A stretch of 64,000 nt of DNA from contig NZ_BAFK01000005.1 in NCBI RefSeq assembly GCF_000296695.1, forward strand, positions 62,001 to 126,000. The letters are read 5' to 3'. Origin of the DNA: Rheinheimera nanhaiensis E407-8 (GTDB lineage: Bacteria; Pseudomonadota; Gammaproteobacteria; Enterobacterales; Alteromonadaceae). Both the position numbers and the translations under genes were made by a program. Of the stretch, positions 54,375 to 63,610 are shown piece by piece; position 1 is the stretch's first letter, and every line of letters starts with the position of its first letter. The notes beneath the pieces are model-generated. The model was given only the letters and a program-made list of their open reading frames with translations, was not told the DNA's origin and did not search any database.

Positions 54375-55181
54375 ATGATGACACAACAGAACACAACTCC
54401 CTTTGCCTGGTGGTTACCGGTTGAACTGGCCGAGCACCAGTGCTGGCATGTCAATATCGGGCCGCTCAGCCTGTACCTTAGCCGCCAGCCACAGCAGTGG
54501 TTACTGGCGTATGAACAGCTTAGCCCGACAGAGCATCGTGAGCAGCTAAGTAGCGCGGCGGCGCTGTGTATGCCGCCGGGGCTAACCGCCGAGCGTTATA
54601 TGTTCCGTCAAAGCCCTGCCAGTTTTTGCCTGACACCACTGCTGCTTGACCGCCCTGTAGTGGTAAAAACGCTGCAACCGCTGCATATTCCGTCTGGCGA
54701 GCAAATCACGTTGTATATCAGCTCGCCGGTGACTGTGCGTGCAGCCTTACGCCAGCCAGACTGCCCACTGCAGGACATTGCCGTCACCCGGCTGTCTGAC
54801 ACCTGGTTTGGCCCCTCTACCCAGGTGGGTGAGCTGTGTTATGCCGATAAAACCCACGCCCGTTTTAGTAAAGACGAGCTGCCCAAGCGGCCACACCGGG
54901 CGATCACCCCGGTGCACATTCACAATAGCTCGCGCCAGCTGCTTAGCCTGAACAAAATCAGTATTCCGGTACCTTATCTGGCGGTATATAGCTCGGCGGA
55001 TGGCAATTTATGGACCGACCCCATCCGTTTGCAACATGAAAGCGCCGGTGGTTTAACCCGCTTTAAAACAGGCCAGCTATCCACTGCTGAGCTTGGCAGC
55101 ATGACGCAGCTTAGCCCGGCCCGTACCGTCCCCGACAAACATAATTTTATCCGGGCCTTTACCCATATGTTTACCGATTAA
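54375..55181 (+). CDS. DUF432-like protein paired with a mechanosensitive channel
   Basis: A 268-residue soluble protein with no signal peptide or TM helix. It is mainly beta-rich (GPLSLYLSRQPQQWLLAYE, PVVVKTLQPLHIPSGEQITLYISSPV in part), which fits the DUF432 family as I recall it. DUF432 genes tend to adjoin MscS genes, and here MscS begins 11 bases later. A cytoplasmic partner or modulator of the channel is the natural guess. The start lacks a strong RBS; a second ATG follows at once. Confidence 0.65.
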   Translation: MMTQQNTTPFAWWLPVELAEHQCWHVNIGPLSLYLSRQPQQWLLAYEQLSPTEHREQLSSAAALCMPPGLTAERYMFRQSPASFCLTPLLLDRPVVVKTLQPLHIPSGEQITLYISSPVTVRAALRQPDCPLQDIAVTRLSDTWFGPSTQVGELCYADKTHARFSKDELPKRPHRAITPVHIHNSSRQLLSLNKISIPVPYLAVYSSADGNLWTDPIRLQHESAGGLTRFKTGQLSTAELGSMTQLSPARTVPDKHNFIRAFTHMFTD

Positions 55182-55192
55182 CCGAGGTATTT

Positions 55193-56026
55193 ATGCCAGA
55201 ACAACTGTTGCTGTGGCTGCAATCTGAACAAGCCAGCCATCTGCTCAAAGCCTGTATTTTATTACTGGCGGGTTTTGTCGTTGCCGGCTTGGCTTCGCGC
55301 GCGGCCGGGCGTTTTTTAAACCTTAATTTCTCGCAGCACCATGTGGTGCTGTTTAAACGCTTGCTGTACTGGCTGATCTTAGCGCTGTTTATGGCCTCGG
55401 CGCTGAAGCAGCTCGGCTTTTCATTAAGTGTGTTACTGGGCGCCGCCGGTGTGCTGTCGGTGGCACTGGGGTTTGCCTCACAAACTTCGGCGTCGAATTT
55501 AATCAGCGGGTTGTTTTTAATCGGCGAAAAGCCGTTTCAACTGGGCGATACCATTAAAGTGGGTAATACCACCGGCGAGGTGTTATCAATAGATTTGCTG
55601 TCGGTCAAGCTGCGCACCTTTGATAACCTGTTTGTGCGTATTCCTAATGAAAGCCTGATTAAAAGCGAGGTGACTAACCTGACCCGCTTTCCCATCCGTC
55701 GTTTTGACCTGTTGCTGGGCGTGGCGTACAAAGAGCAAATTGCCACGGTGCGTAAGGTACTGCATGAGGTTGCCGACAAAAACCCGCTGTGCTTAGACGA
55801 ACCGGCACCGATGTTTTTATTTTTAGGCTTTGGCGATTCAGCACTGAATATCCAGTTTTCGGTATGGAGCAAACGGGAAAATTTCAGAGAGCTGCGTAAC
55901 AGCCTGCAGGAAGAGATTAAACTGGCATTTGACCAGGCCGGTATTGAAATTCCGTTTCCACAGCGCACTGTGCACCTTGCCACAATAGCCGACACCCTCA
56001 AGGCACAGGCTGATACAACTAAATAA
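55193..56026 (+). CDS. MscS-family mechanosensitive channel
   Basis: A 277-residue small-conductance channel. TM helices near 18-40, 60-80 and the pore helix about 83-110 with the Gly/Ala zipper LLGAAGVLSVALGFASQTSASNLISG (in part), then the beta domain (GDTIKVGNTTGEVLSIDLL, VRIPNESLIKSEVTNLTR) and C-terminal cage (to about 265). It opens on membrane tension to release solutes in hypo-osmotic shock. RBS GAGG; cotranscribed with the DUF432 gene. Confidence 0.92.
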   Translation: MPEQLLLWLQSEQASHLLKACILLLAGFVVAGLASRAAGRFLNLNFSQHHVVLFKRLLYWLILALFMASALKQLGFSLSVLLGAAGVLSVALGFASQTSASNLISGLFLIGEKPFQLGDTIKVGNTTGEVLSIDLLSVKLRTFDNLFVRIPNESLIKSEVTNLTRFPIRRFDLLLGVAYKEQIATVRKVLHEVADKNPLCLDEPAPMFLFLGFGDSALNIQFSVWSKRENFRELRNSLQEEIKLAFDQAGIEIPFPQRTVHLATIADTLKAQADTTK

Positions 56027-56121
56027 TTGTATTACAGATTTTATTGGCACCTTGGCAGAGGTTAAGGTAGTTTTAAGGTTGCTGCACTACACTTTACAGC
56101 CTACTGCCAAGGGAGCCGGTT

Positions 56122-57738
56122 ATGAGAGCAAGCGCAAAGCTAAGCCTGTTGTTGCTGTGTTGTGGCCAGGTTTATGCTGACTGCCAGCCGGTAGCCGACA
56201 ACCAGTTTTTAACCAGTGATGCCGGCATAACGATCCGCAGCATCAGCTTCACGCCAAATAATATCTTTGATCTGGACGATCCTGCCTCTTTTTGGCTGCA
56301 CGAATTTGCCAACTATACCCATACCGTAACCAAAACCTCGGTGCTGGAAGAAGACTTACTGTTTGCACAAGGCGATGCCCTGCATATAGAGGAGCTTAAA
56401 GAAACCGAGCGGTTGCTGCGTAGCCGCCGTTACCTGCGGGAGGCCGAAGTGCGCATTAGCCATTTTTGCGCCAGCGATAACAGCGTTATTGTCAATGTCA
56501 GCACCTGGGACAACTGGTCACTGCTACCCACGCTGGACTTTTCCAGTGAGGGTGGCCGTAGCAAAAGCGCCATTGGTTTTGAAGAAGACAACCTGCTCGG
56601 CAGTGGCAACCGGCTAAACCTGCTGTATAAACGAGACAGTGAGCGCAGTGGCGTCGGCTTTACGCTGTTTTCACCTAACCTGTTTGGTGAGTTTTGGAAC
56701 GGCACTCTGGCCTATAGCAACAACAGTGACGGCGATAATTACCTGCTTAGTGTTAACCGGCCGTTTTACCGGTTGTCCTCGCCCTGGGCGCTGGGCTTTG
56801 AAGTTCAGAGCACCACCGAAGACGTATTTGAATATGACGCCGGCGAAGAGTACAACAGCTTTAGCCGCCAACGCGACCATGCCAAAGCCGAATTTGGCTA
56901 CCGGCTGTACCCCGACAGCCACAATATTCACCGGCTGCGCTTTGCGCTGGAGCTGGAAGATGTGCAGTTTAGCGCCAATGACAACACCCTGTTTGGCCTG
57001 CCAGAGCAGCGTAATTTATCGGCACTGTGGCTGGAATATGAGCTGGTAAGGGCCGACTATAAAAAACTGTTTAATATTAACTCGTTTAACCGCACCGAAG
57101 ACTTTAACTTTGGTTGGCAGTTTAATGCCCGCCTCGGCCAATACAGCGAGCAATTAGGTGCCGATAATAACGCCCTGTTCTGGCAGCTTAGCGCAGCGAA
57201 AAACTGGCAACTGGCAGCCGATCTGTATTTACTGGCCGATGCACGCTACCTGCAACGTCAGTTTGCGCAGCCGCAATACCTGCTTAGCAGCCACTGGCAA
57301 CTGATTAAGCAGTTAGATGAGTACCACAGCCTGGTAGGAAAAATACATCTGGATAAAGGTAAAAATTTGTTCCGTGATGAGCCGCTGTATATTGGCGGTG
57401 ATGACCAGCTACGCGCCTACCCCAACTATTTCAGAAGCGGCGAAGCCCGGGCGCTGTTAACAGCGGAATACCGCCGCTATACCGATTGGTCGTTATGGCA
57501 ACTGCTGGACGTGGCCTTTGCCACTTATATCGACGCCGGCAAAATCTGGCAAACCGCTGAGCAGGACGCCAACACCTCAGCTGGCGGCACCCTGATTGGT
57601 TTAGGCGCTGGCATTCGTTTGCTGTCGAACCATTCCAGCCGCGGCACCTTAATTCATATCGACCTGACCAAAGCCATGACCGATAACGACAATGTATCGG
57701 GCGTTGAGCTACGCATTACCGCCACCCGTGGCTTTTAG
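56122..57738 (+). CDS. Omp85/BamA-TamA-like outer-membrane protein
   Basis: A 538-residue protein with a signal peptide (ending VYAD). One POTRA-like unit (about 35-130; LEEDLLFAQGDALHIEELKETERLLRSRRYLREAEV in part) is followed by a long barrel with DNLLGSGNRLNLLYKR and RDEPLYIGGDDQLRAYPNYF, and the end GVELRITATRGF. It resembles Omp85-superfamily surface antigens, but one POTRA is fewer than BamA (five) or TamA (three). A role in lipid or protein delivery to the outer membrane is open. Confidence 0.78.
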   Translation: MRASAKLSLLLLCCGQVYADCQPVADNQFLTSDAGITIRSISFTPNNIFDLDDPASFWLHEFANYTHTVTKTSVLEEDLLFAQGDALHIEELKETERLLRSRRYLREAEVRISHFCASDNSVIVNVSTWDNWSLLPTLDFSSEGGRSKSAIGFEEDNLLGSGNRLNLLYKRDSERSGVGFTLFSPNLFGEFWNGTLAYSNNSDGDNYLLSVNRPFYRLSSPWALGFEVQSTTEDVFEYDAGEEYNSFSRQRDHAKAEFGYRLYPDSHNIHRLRFALELEDVQFSANDNTLFGLPEQRNLSALWLEYELVRADYKKLFNINSFNRTEDFNFGWQFNARLGQYSEQLGADNNALFWQLSAAKNWQLAADLYLLADARYLQRQFAQPQYLLSSHWQLIKQLDEYHSLVGKIHLDKGKNLFRDEPLYIGGDDQLRAYPNYFRSGEARALLTAEYRRYTDWSLWQLLDVAFATYIDAGKIWQTAEQDANTSAGGTLIGLGAGIRLLSNHSSRGTLIHIDLTKAMTDNDNVSGVELRITATRGF

Positions 57739-57793
57739 CCCGGCGCAGCCGCTTGGCTTAGCGTTGGCAGCTCACTCAGCATTGGCACTTATG

Positions 57794-58603
57794 TTAGCGT
57801 TGACACTGAGGGCAAAATACTGTGCTGCGCTGGCCCAGGCGAATTTCGTTTAGTGTTGTACTACAGGTGACACAAGGCTGGCCGCCACGGCCGTATACCA
57901 ACAGCTGCTGGGCAAAATAGCCCGGCTTACCATCGGCCTGGCTAAAATCTTTTAGCGTGGTACCGCCTTGTTTTATCGCTGCAGCCAGGGTGTCTTTAAC
58001 CACCGGTACTAAAGCGTTAATCTCAGCGGATGTCAGGCTTTTGGCCGGCCGCGTTGGCAAAATACCGGCTTTAAATAGTGCTTCGTTGGCGTAGATATTC
58101 CCCACCCCTACTACCACCTGGTTATCCATCAACACCAATTTTACTGCACTGCCACGCTTGGCCAGGGCTTGTGTCAGTTGTGCAGGATTAAAGGCATCAC
58201 TTAGCGGCTCTGGCCCCAGGCTGGCCAAAAGCGGATGCACCTCACCTTTGTGCTGCCACAACACAGCACCAAAGCGGCGGGTATCATTAAGCCTAAGCGC
58301 CATGCCGCTACTTAGCAGCAAATCGATATGATCATGCTTGGTGGCGGGCGTATCGGCGCTTAGCACTTTTAAATGGCCAGACATGCCCAGATGCACAATG
58401 ATATCGCCCTGTGGCAGCTGAATAAGCAAATACTTCGCCCGTCGCGTTACCGACAATATTGGCTGGTTTAGCTGTGCTAAGACCTCGTCCGGTACATACC
58501 AGCGCAACTGGCGCTGGCGCGCTATCACCTTAACAAGCTGCTGGTTAGATAAATGTGGGCTTATGCCCTGGCGCGACACTTCAACTTCTGGTAATTCCGG
58601 CAC
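57794..58603 (-). CDS. mutM: Formamidopyrimidine-DNA glycosylase
   Basis: A 269-residue enzyme with a GTG start (CGGAG five bases upstream). After the initiator comes PELPEVEV, whose Pro2 and Glu3 are catalytic. Lys58 lies in [14 protein letters not shown], the H2TH region in [13 protein letters not shown], and the zinc finger [24 protein letters not shown] (in part) closes the protein. It removes 8-oxoguanine and FaPy lesions. The upstream hypothetical gene ends 2 bases before it. Confidence 0.96.
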   Translation of the reverse strand: MPELPEVEVSRQGISPHLSNQQLVKVIARQRQLRWYVPDEVLAQLNQPILSVTRRAKYLLIQLPQGDIIVHLGMSGHLKVLSADTPATKHDHIDLLLSSGMALRLNDTRRFGAVLWQHKGEVHPLLASLGPEPLSDAFNPAQLTQALAKRGSAVKLVLMDNQVVVGVGNIYANEALFKAGILPTRPAKSLTSAEINALVPVVKDTLAAAIKQGGTTLKDFSQADGKPGYFAQQLLVYGRGGQPCVTCSTTLNEIRLGQRSTVFCPQCQR

Positions 58604-58605
58604 GA

Positions 58606-59088
58606 CTACTCCGTCACATCAAGTAAAAATAACCGTGCGGCTTGCGCGGCGCTTAACTGATAAAACTGCCCGTCCCCGGCTTGTTGCAGCAGGTATGGGC
58701 CCTCAGCACTGCCATCAGCGGGGTACAGCAGCCATATCAGCGGCGCCACTTGCCCCACCAGCTGCACACTGGCCTGCGCTACCGGCACCCGGCTGGTATC
58801 TGACACTACTTCTACCGGCGTTAGTAAACTGTGCTGCCAGGCCAATGCCAGCTGAGCCGCATCTACCGCTCTTGCCGGCGCGGGTTGTAGCTGCCACTGC
58901 GGCCCGGCTTTAATTAATCGTGTATTGGCAAAGGCTACCATTAACAGTTCAGCGTCGGCAGGAATTAACCGGTACTCGTCAGCGGTATGCTCTGCCAGAC
59001 GCTGCGGTATGCCATATAACACAAACATTAAGATCAGGACGGCAAAGATCAGTACATTGTTCCAGTTACGGCGGGAGAGTTTAATCAT
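58606..59088 (-). CDS. Hypothetical single-TM protein upstream of mutM
   Basis: 160 residues from the ATG at 59088 ([15 protein letters not shown] upstream); an in-frame TTG further up is less likely. One TM helix near residues 12-30 ([16 protein letters not shown]) anchors a periplasmic domain with repeated short strands ([21 protein letters not shown]). No family recognised. The end lies 2 bases from mutM, so it shares that transcript, but nothing in it suggests DNA repair. Confidence 0.75.
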   Translation of the reverse strand: MIKLSRRNWNNVLIFAVLILMFVLYGIPQRLAEHTADEYRLIPADAELLMVAFANTRLIKAGPQWQLQPAPARAVDAAQLALAWQHSLLTPVEVVSDTSRVPVAQASVQLVGQVAPLIWLLYPADGSAEGPYLLQQAGDGQFYQLSAAQAARLFLLDVTE

Positions 59089-59148
59089 GGCAATACCTGT
59101 CAGCAAAGATGACGCGGCATAGTAACGCAGGCGGAGCCTAAAAAGCAA

Positions 59149-59170
59149 AAACCCGGCGTGGGCCGGGTTT
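59149..59170 (-). terminator. Rho-independent terminator after rpmG
   Basis: An 8-bp stem, AAACCCGG (59149-59156) with CCGGGTTT (59163-59170), continues as a T-rich tract on the minus strand. Confidence 0.85.
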
Positions 59171-59180
59171 AGCTGTTCGA

Positions 59181-59336
59181 TTACTTGATTTTCGCTTCTT
59201 TGAAAATCACGTGCTTACGCACTTTAGGATCGAACTTTTTGATTTCCATCTTTTCTGGCATGGTGCGCTTGTTCTTCGTTGTTGTGTAGAAGAAACCAGT
59301 GCCTGCAGAAGAGACTAAACGGATTTTATCGCGCAT
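59181..59336 (-). CDS. rpmG: 50S ribosomal protein L33
   Basis: A 51-residue protein that reads [20 protein letters not shown], continues [17 protein letters not shown] and ends VIFKEAKIK, a typical gammaproteobacterial L33 without the CxxC zinc pair. It binds near the E site of the large subunit. Transcribed with rpmB, 11 bases downstream of its stop, and closed by a terminator. Confidence 0.97.
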   Translation of the reverse strand: MRDKIRLVSSAGTGFFYTTTKNKRTMPEKMEIKKFDPKVRKHVIFKEAKIK

Positions 59337-59347
59337 TTTTTATTTCC

Positions 59348-59584
59348 TTACACCTTGTGACCGTTAGCACGCACTTCGGCTAATACCGCATCGATACCTT
59401 TCTTATCGATGATGCGCATACCACGGGTAGAAGTACGTAATGTAACAAAACGGTTTTCGCTTTCAACCCAGAAACGGTGTGTTTGCAGGTTAGGCAGGAA
59501 ACGGCGCTTAGTAGCATTGTTGGCGTGTGAACGACGGTTACCTACCATCGGACCCTTGCCAGTTACTTGGCACACTCTAGACAT
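59348..59584 (-). CDS. rpmB: 50S ribosomal protein L28
   Basis: A 78-residue L28, beginning [20 protein letters not shown] and ending RANGHKV; length equals E. coli L28. GGAG precedes the ATG. With rpmG it forms the conserved rpmBG pair downstream of radC, as in E. coli, with a promoter of its own upstream. Confidence 0.97.
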   Translation of the reverse strand: MSRVCQVTGKGPMVGNRRSHANNATKRRFLPNLQTHRFWVESENRFVTLRTSTRGMRIIDKKGIDAVLAEVRANGHKV

Positions 59585-59668
59585 GTCAATAGTTCTCCAA
59601 AATTACATCAGCTCGAGCTGTCATCACCCTTCCGGCCAAGAAGGTTGCCCCAAAACAAGAGGGCGCAA

Positions 59669-59697
59669 TTTATACACGAATAAGCCGTCTTATTCAA
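59669..59697 (-). promoter_or_regulatory. Sigma-70 promoter of rpmBG
   Basis: On the minus strand TTGAAT (59697-59692), a 17-base spacer and TATAAA (59674-59669) give near-ideal -35 and -10 boxes, about 85 bases before rpmB. Confidence 0.75.
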
Positions 59698-59748
59698 GCG
59701 AAATCTTTCGGCCGCGCGCAAGGATCCGCTGCGGATCTTCGCAGATCA

Positions 59749-60423
59749 TCACAGCCAGCCACGCTCAGCAAAGGAGATCACATCGGCATCGCCCACTATA
59801 AAGTGATCCAACACCTTGATATCTACCAACATCAGCGCCTGAACCAAACGTTCAGTTATCGCTTTATCCGCCCGGCTGGGTTCGGCCACGCCAGAAGGAT
59901 GATTGTGCGCCAGAATAACAGCGGCGGCATTATGCGCTAAAGCCTGCTGAACTACAATACGCGGATACACCGGCGAGGCATCTATAGTGCCGGCAAACAA
60001 CGGCTCGGCCTTAATTAGCCGGTGCTGGCTGTCTAAGTACAATAATAAAAACACTTCGCGTTGCTCACTGCTTATTGCATGCTGCAAATAGCGTTTTACT
60101 GCCGCAGGCTCGGTAAACACCGTATCGCGCTGCATTTGCTGCTGTAAATAACGCTTGCTTAGCTCCAGCACCGCCTGCAGTTGCACAAATTTCGCCTCGC
60201 CAAGCCCCTTGGCGGCACAAAAATCGGCCTGACTGGCGCCCAGTAAGCGCCGTAACGAGCCAAACTGGCTGAGTAATTGGCGCGCCAGCGTGACCGCATC
60301 AGTACCGGCAATGCCGGTGCGTAAAAATATTGCCAACAGCTCAGCGTCTGACAGTGCCGTAGCCCCTCTGTCGAGCAATTTTTCCCGTGGCCGCTCGGTG
60401 GCGGGCCAGTGTCGAATACTCAT
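59749..60423 (-). CDS. radC: RadC-family JAB-domain protein
   Basis: A 224-residue protein. An N-terminal helix-hairpin-helix-like part (about 10-95) is followed by the MPN/JAB domain with the metal motif [15 protein letters not shown]. Long called DNA repair protein RadC; the repair role in E. coli was not upheld, and a JAB peptidase or nuclease-like activity is possible. Its position between rpmB and the divergent coaBC matches E. coli. Confidence 0.93.
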   Translation of the reverse strand: MSIRHWPATERPREKLLDRGATALSDAELLAIFLRTGIAGTDAVTLARQLLSQFGSLRRLLGASQADFCAAKGLGEAKFVQLQAVLELSKRYLQQQMQRDTVFTEPAAVKRYLQHAISSEQREVFLLLYLDSQHRLIKAEPLFAGTIDASPVYPRIVVQQALAHNAAAVILAHNHPSGVAEPSRADKAITERLVQALMLVDIKVLDHFIVGDADVISFAERGWL

Positions 60424-60505
60424 GCAATCACTCCCTGAATTGATGCTGAATTAGTGTTTCCGTGCTATCTTAGCGCCAGTTTTTCCTGTTGCCGGTGGCT
60501 CTGTT

Positions 60506-61717
60506 ATGCAGCAAACGCTTGCCAATAAACGCATTTTACTGGGTATCAGTGGTGGCATTGCCGCCTATAAAAGTGCCGACCTCGTGCGCCGCTTAAAAGA
60601 GCGTGGCGCTGAGGTGAGGGTTATTTTAACCGACGCCGCCCAGCACTTTATTACGCCGCTCACCTTGCAGGCGCTGTCTGGCAACCCGGTTAGCACCAGC
60701 CTGCTCGACCCGGCTGCTGAAGCGGCTATGGGCCATATCGAACTGGCAAAATGGGCCGACCTGGTATTAGTTGCCCCGGCCAGCGCCGATGTTATCGCCC
60801 GCATGGCGCATGGCTTAGCCAACGACCTACTCACTACTTGTGTGTTAGCCACGGCTGCACCGGTGGCTGTCGCACCGGCGATGAACCAGCAGATGTATAA
60901 AAACATAGCCACCCAGCAAAATTTAGCCAGGTTAAATTCATATAATTTTTACATTTATGGCCCAGCGTCTGGCGAGCAAGCCTGTGGCGACGTCGGTGCA
61001 GGCCGCATGTTGGAGCCGCTAGAGCTGGTTAGTGCGCTAGAAAAGCATTTTAATACTGAACGCCAACTTAATAACATTAAAGTTACAATAACCGCCGGCC
61101 CCACCCGTGAGGCTATTGATCCGGTGCGCTACATCTCTAACCATAGCTCCGGCAAGATGGGGTTTGCCTTAGCCGCACAAGCGGCCGCCATGGGCGCAGA
61201 GGTCACACTAATCAGCGGCCCGGTGCAGTTAGCTACCCCGGCAGGGGTAACGCGGATTGACGTAACCAGCGCCCAGCAAATGTATGACGCCGCTATGGCA
61301 CAGGCAGTGCAAAGCGATATCTTTATCGGCTGTGCTGCGGTGGCCGACTATCGCGTGGCGCAAATTGCTGATGAAAAAATGAAAAAACAAGGCGACAGCG
61401 CCCTTGAACTTAAGCTGGTGCAAAACCCGGATATTATCGCCAGCGTAGCGGCACTTTCCCAAAACCGGCCTTTTACTGTCGGTTTTGCCGCTGAAACGCA
61501 AAATATACTGCAGTACGCCCAGGATAAACTTAACCGCAAAAAGCTGGATTTAATTTGCGCGAATGACGTATCAGCGCAGCATTTGGGTTTTAACAGCGAT
61601 GACAATGCTGTCACTTTGCTATGGCAGCATGGCCAGCACAGCTTGCCGGTACAAAGCAAAACTGCCCTGGCCAGTGCTATTTTGCTGCAGATCAAGCAGC
61701 TGTTTAGCGCCAAATAA
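60506..61717 (+). CDS. coaBC: Bifunctional phosphopantothenoylcysteine decarboxylase/synthetase
   Basis: A 403-residue fusion. The N-terminal CoaC part binds FMN ([18 protein letters not shown]) with catalytic His77 in GHIEL, PAMN Asn127 and Cys160 in the flap [15 protein letters not shown]. The CoaB part starts near 190 with [25 protein letters not shown]. It carries out two consecutive steps of coenzyme A synthesis. The RBS is weak. It leads coaBC-dut-slmA. Confidence 0.96.
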   Translation: MQQTLANKRILLGISGGIAAYKSADLVRRLKERGAEVRVILTDAAQHFITPLTLQALSGNPVSTSLLDPAAEAAMGHIELAKWADLVLVAPASADVIARMAHGLANDLLTTCVLATAAPVAVAPAMNQQMYKNIATQQNLARLNSYNFYIYGPASGEQACGDVGAGRMLEPLELVSALEKHFNTERQLNNIKVTITAGPTREAIDPVRYISNHSSGKMGFALAAQAAAMGAEVTLISGPVQLATPAGVTRIDVTSAQQMYDAAMAQAVQSDIFIGCAAVADYRVAQIADEKMKKQGDSALELKLVQNPDIIASVAALSQNRPFTVGFAAETQNILQYAQDKLNRKKLDLICANDVSAQHLGFNSDDNAVTLLWQHGQHSLPVQSKTALASAILLQIKQLFSAK

Positions 61718-61748
61718 TTTTAACCTTGATAGAAGAGTTACGCCGTAA

Positions 61749-62207
61749 ATGAAAAAAGCCATCGATTTAAAAATTCTTGACCCGCGTATTGGCAGCGAAT
61801 TCCCACTGCCGGCCTATGCCACAGCCGGCTCTGCCGGGTTAGACTTGCGCGCTTGTCTGGATAACACTTTAAGCCTGGCACCGGGTGAGACAGTACTGAT
61901 CCCAACCGGTTTATCGATTTTTATCGGCGATGCTAATCTGTGTGCCACTATCCTGCCCCGCTCTGGTCTGGGCCATAAACACGGCATCGTATTGGGTAAT
62001 CTGGTCGGCTTAATCGATTCGGATTATCAGGGCCCGCTGATGGTATCGATGTGGAACCGCGGTAACGACAGTTTTACTATTGAGCCGGGTGATCGCATCG
62101 CCCAGCTGGTGTTTATGCCGGTGGTGCAGGCTGAATTTAATATCGTTGATAGCTTTGAGCAAACCGCGCGCGGCGAAGGCGGCTTTGGCCATTCAGGGAA
62201 AGCCTAA
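61749..62207 (+). CDS. dut: dUTP pyrophosphatase
   Basis: A 152-residue trimeric dUTPase with the five motifs: [43 protein letters not shown] and the C-terminal [13 protein letters not shown]. It hydrolyses dUTP to dUMP, protecting DNA from uracil. Its stop directly abuts the slmA start, so the pair is coupled. Confidence 0.97.
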   Translation: MKKAIDLKILDPRIGSEFPLPAYATAGSAGLDLRACLDNTLSLAPGETVLIPTGLSIFIGDANLCATILPRSGLGHKHGIVLGNLVGLIDSDYQGPLMVSMWNRGNDSFTIEPGDRIAQLVFMPVVQAEFNIVDSFEQTARGEGGFGHSGKA

Positions 62208-62798
62208 ATGCCGGCACCACGCAGTACCAACCGCAAAGAAGATATCCTGCAAGCCTTAGCCGCCATGCTGCAAAGCAATAACGGCCAGCGCATTACCACG
62301 GCCGCGCTGGCAGAAAAAGTCGGCGTATCCGAAGCGGCGCTATACCGGCATTTCCCCAGCAAAGCGCGGATGTTTGAAGGCTTAATCGAGTTTATTGAAG
62401 ACACCCTGCTATCGCGCATTAATGTGATATTGGATGAGCACAAAGACACCGCCAGCCGCAGCGAATTAATTCTGCAGCTGATTTTAGTGTTTGCTGAGCG
62501 TAACCCCGGCATTTGCCGCATTTTAACCGGCGATGCCCTGCAAGGTGAGCAGGAACGCCTGCAAGAGCGGGTTGCTCAATTATTTGAAAAACTGGAAACC
62601 CAGTTAAAACAATGCCTGCGCGAACGTAAGCTGCGTGAAGGTAAAGGCTTTAGTATCGACGAAGGTGAGCTGGCTAATCTGCTGCTGGCCACGGTAGAGG
62701 GTAAACTCAGCCAGTTTGTCCGCTCCGGTTTTACCCGCTTACCCACCCAGCACTGGGCTAATCAGTGGGCTTTGCTGCAACAAACACTGTTTGGTTAA
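62208..62798 (+). CDS. slmA: Nucleoid occlusion factor SlmA
   Basis: A 196-residue TetR-family protein. The [37 protein letters not shown] (in part) is the SlmA form, and the length matches E. coli (198). It binds SBS sites and blocks FtsZ ring assembly over the nucleoid. The coaBC-dut-slmA-pyrE order is standard, but here dgkA and two repeats are inserted before pyrE. Confidence 0.94.
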   Translation: MPAPRSTNRKEDILQALAAMLQSNNGQRITTAALAEKVGVSEAALYRHFPSKARMFEGLIEFIEDTLLSRINVILDEHKDTASRSELILQLILVFAERNPGICRILTGDALQGEQERLQERVAQLFEKLETQLKQCLRERKLREGKGFSIDEGELANLLLATVEGKLSQFVRSGFTRLPTQHWANQWALLQQTLFG

Positions 62799-62827
62799 GC
62801 AACGCCACGAGTCAGGAGATAACGTCA

Positions 62828-62930
62828 GGGATTAGGAAATGCTTTCTTCGCCGGCTTCGAGGATCACATCCCTGTGCCCTCTCAGCCTGCGCGGCATCCA
62901 TGCCGCTGCTACGAAAGCACACCTAATCCC
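62828..62930. repeat. Dispersed hairpin repeat, copy 1
   Basis: A 103-base element. The terminal stem GGGATTAGG (62828-62836) pairs with CCTAATCCC (62922-62930); then a small internal loop (AAA/CA) and TGCTTTC (62840-62846) with GAAAGCA (62913-62919). Inside, GCGGCAT (62891-62897) and ATGCCGC (62900-62906) form a second hairpin. The inner 50 bases match copy 2 exactly. There is no coding capacity. Confidence 0.85.
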
Positions 62931-62971
62931 TTCCTTAACCAAAATCAGAAGACTCGGCTGGTTAACAACAG

Positions 62972-63343
62972 CTAAACGAAGCGCTCATATAGCGCCGCGC
63001 CCCATACCAGCGCCACTATCACTAAGCTGACAAACACCGCTGCCGAGCCCATATCTTTAGCGCGGCCTGAGAGTTCATGCCGTTCTAAACTCACACGGTC
63101 AGTCAGTGATTCAATGGCAGAATTCAGCAGTTCCACCACCAGCACCAAACACCAAACACTGACCAACAGCGCAAACTGACTAACCGAAGTGGCAAGCCAA
63201 GCCGCCAATGGCACAGAGATAACGGCTAAAGTAGTTTCCTGGCGAAAGGCCGATTCAAACTTCCAACTGGCGGCAAAGCCCTGCATTGAGCATTTTGCCG
63301 CTTTGATAATGCGGCCTAAACCGGTGCCGTTTGGTTTCAACAT
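62972..63343 (-). CDS. dgkA: Diacylglycerol kinase
   Basis: A 123-residue integral membrane kinase (E. coli 122) with three TM helices. The conserved FESAFRQE and VELLNSAIESLTDRVSLERH (Glu and Asn for Mg-ATP) and AKDMGSAAVF are all present. It recycles diacylglycerol to phosphatidic acid. It lies between the two hairpin repeats and breaks the usual slmA-pyrE adjacency. Confidence 0.96.
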   Translation of the reverse strand: MLKPNGTGLGRIIKAAKCSMQGFAASWKFESAFRQETTLAVISVPLAAWLATSVSQFALLVSVWCLVLVVELLNSAIESLTDRVSLERHELSGRAKDMGSAAVFVSLVIVALVWGAALYERFV

Positions 63344-63389
63344 CTTTGCTGTCCTTAGTTGCTGTTTTTATCGGGCTAACACCGAAACA

Positions 63390-63592
63390 TCAGGTACAGG
63401 GTCAGGTGTGCTTTCGAAGCAGGGAGTGTTGCCCCCTTCGCATCAACGCCGAAGTACAGCCAAGTGTCAGGAAATGCTTTCTGCACCGGCTTCAAGGATC
63501 ACATCCCTGTGCCCTCTCAGCCTGCGCGGCATCCATGCCGCTGTTCCGAAAGCACACCTGACACTTTGCTCTCTGGCTATCAGTGTACCTGA
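63390..63592. repeat. Nested inverted repeats enclosing hairpin repeat copy 2
   Basis: TCAGGTAC (63390-63397) pairs with GTACCTGA (63585-63592), and GTCAGGTGTGCTTTCG (63401-63416) is the exact complement of 63547-63562, the right end of copy 2. The left 16-mer looks like the end of another, inverted and degraded copy of the element. Confidence 0.7.
63462..63566. repeat. Dispersed hairpin repeat, copy 2
   Basis: Same plan as copy 1: AAGTGTCAGG (63462-63471) pairs with CCTGACACTT (63557-63566), then AAA/CA, then TGCTTTC (63475-63481) with GAAAGCA (63548-63554), with the inner GCGGCAT-CC-ATGCCGC hairpin at 63526-63541. The outer stem differs in sequence from copy 1 on both sides, yet still pairs. 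Confidence 0.85.
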
Positions 63593-63610
63593 CTCTAAAG
63601 CCTAGTTTTT

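Noticed and set aside
55537..56001. Minus-strand open frame of about 154 codons opposite MscS
   Set aside because: Antisense to conserved MscS beta and cage domains, Ser/Arg-rich composition typical of shadow frames.
62828..63592. CRISPR or tandem array reading of the dgkA-flanking repeats
   Set aside because: Only two full copies, separated by a gene, with internal hairpins; no regular spacers and no cas genes.
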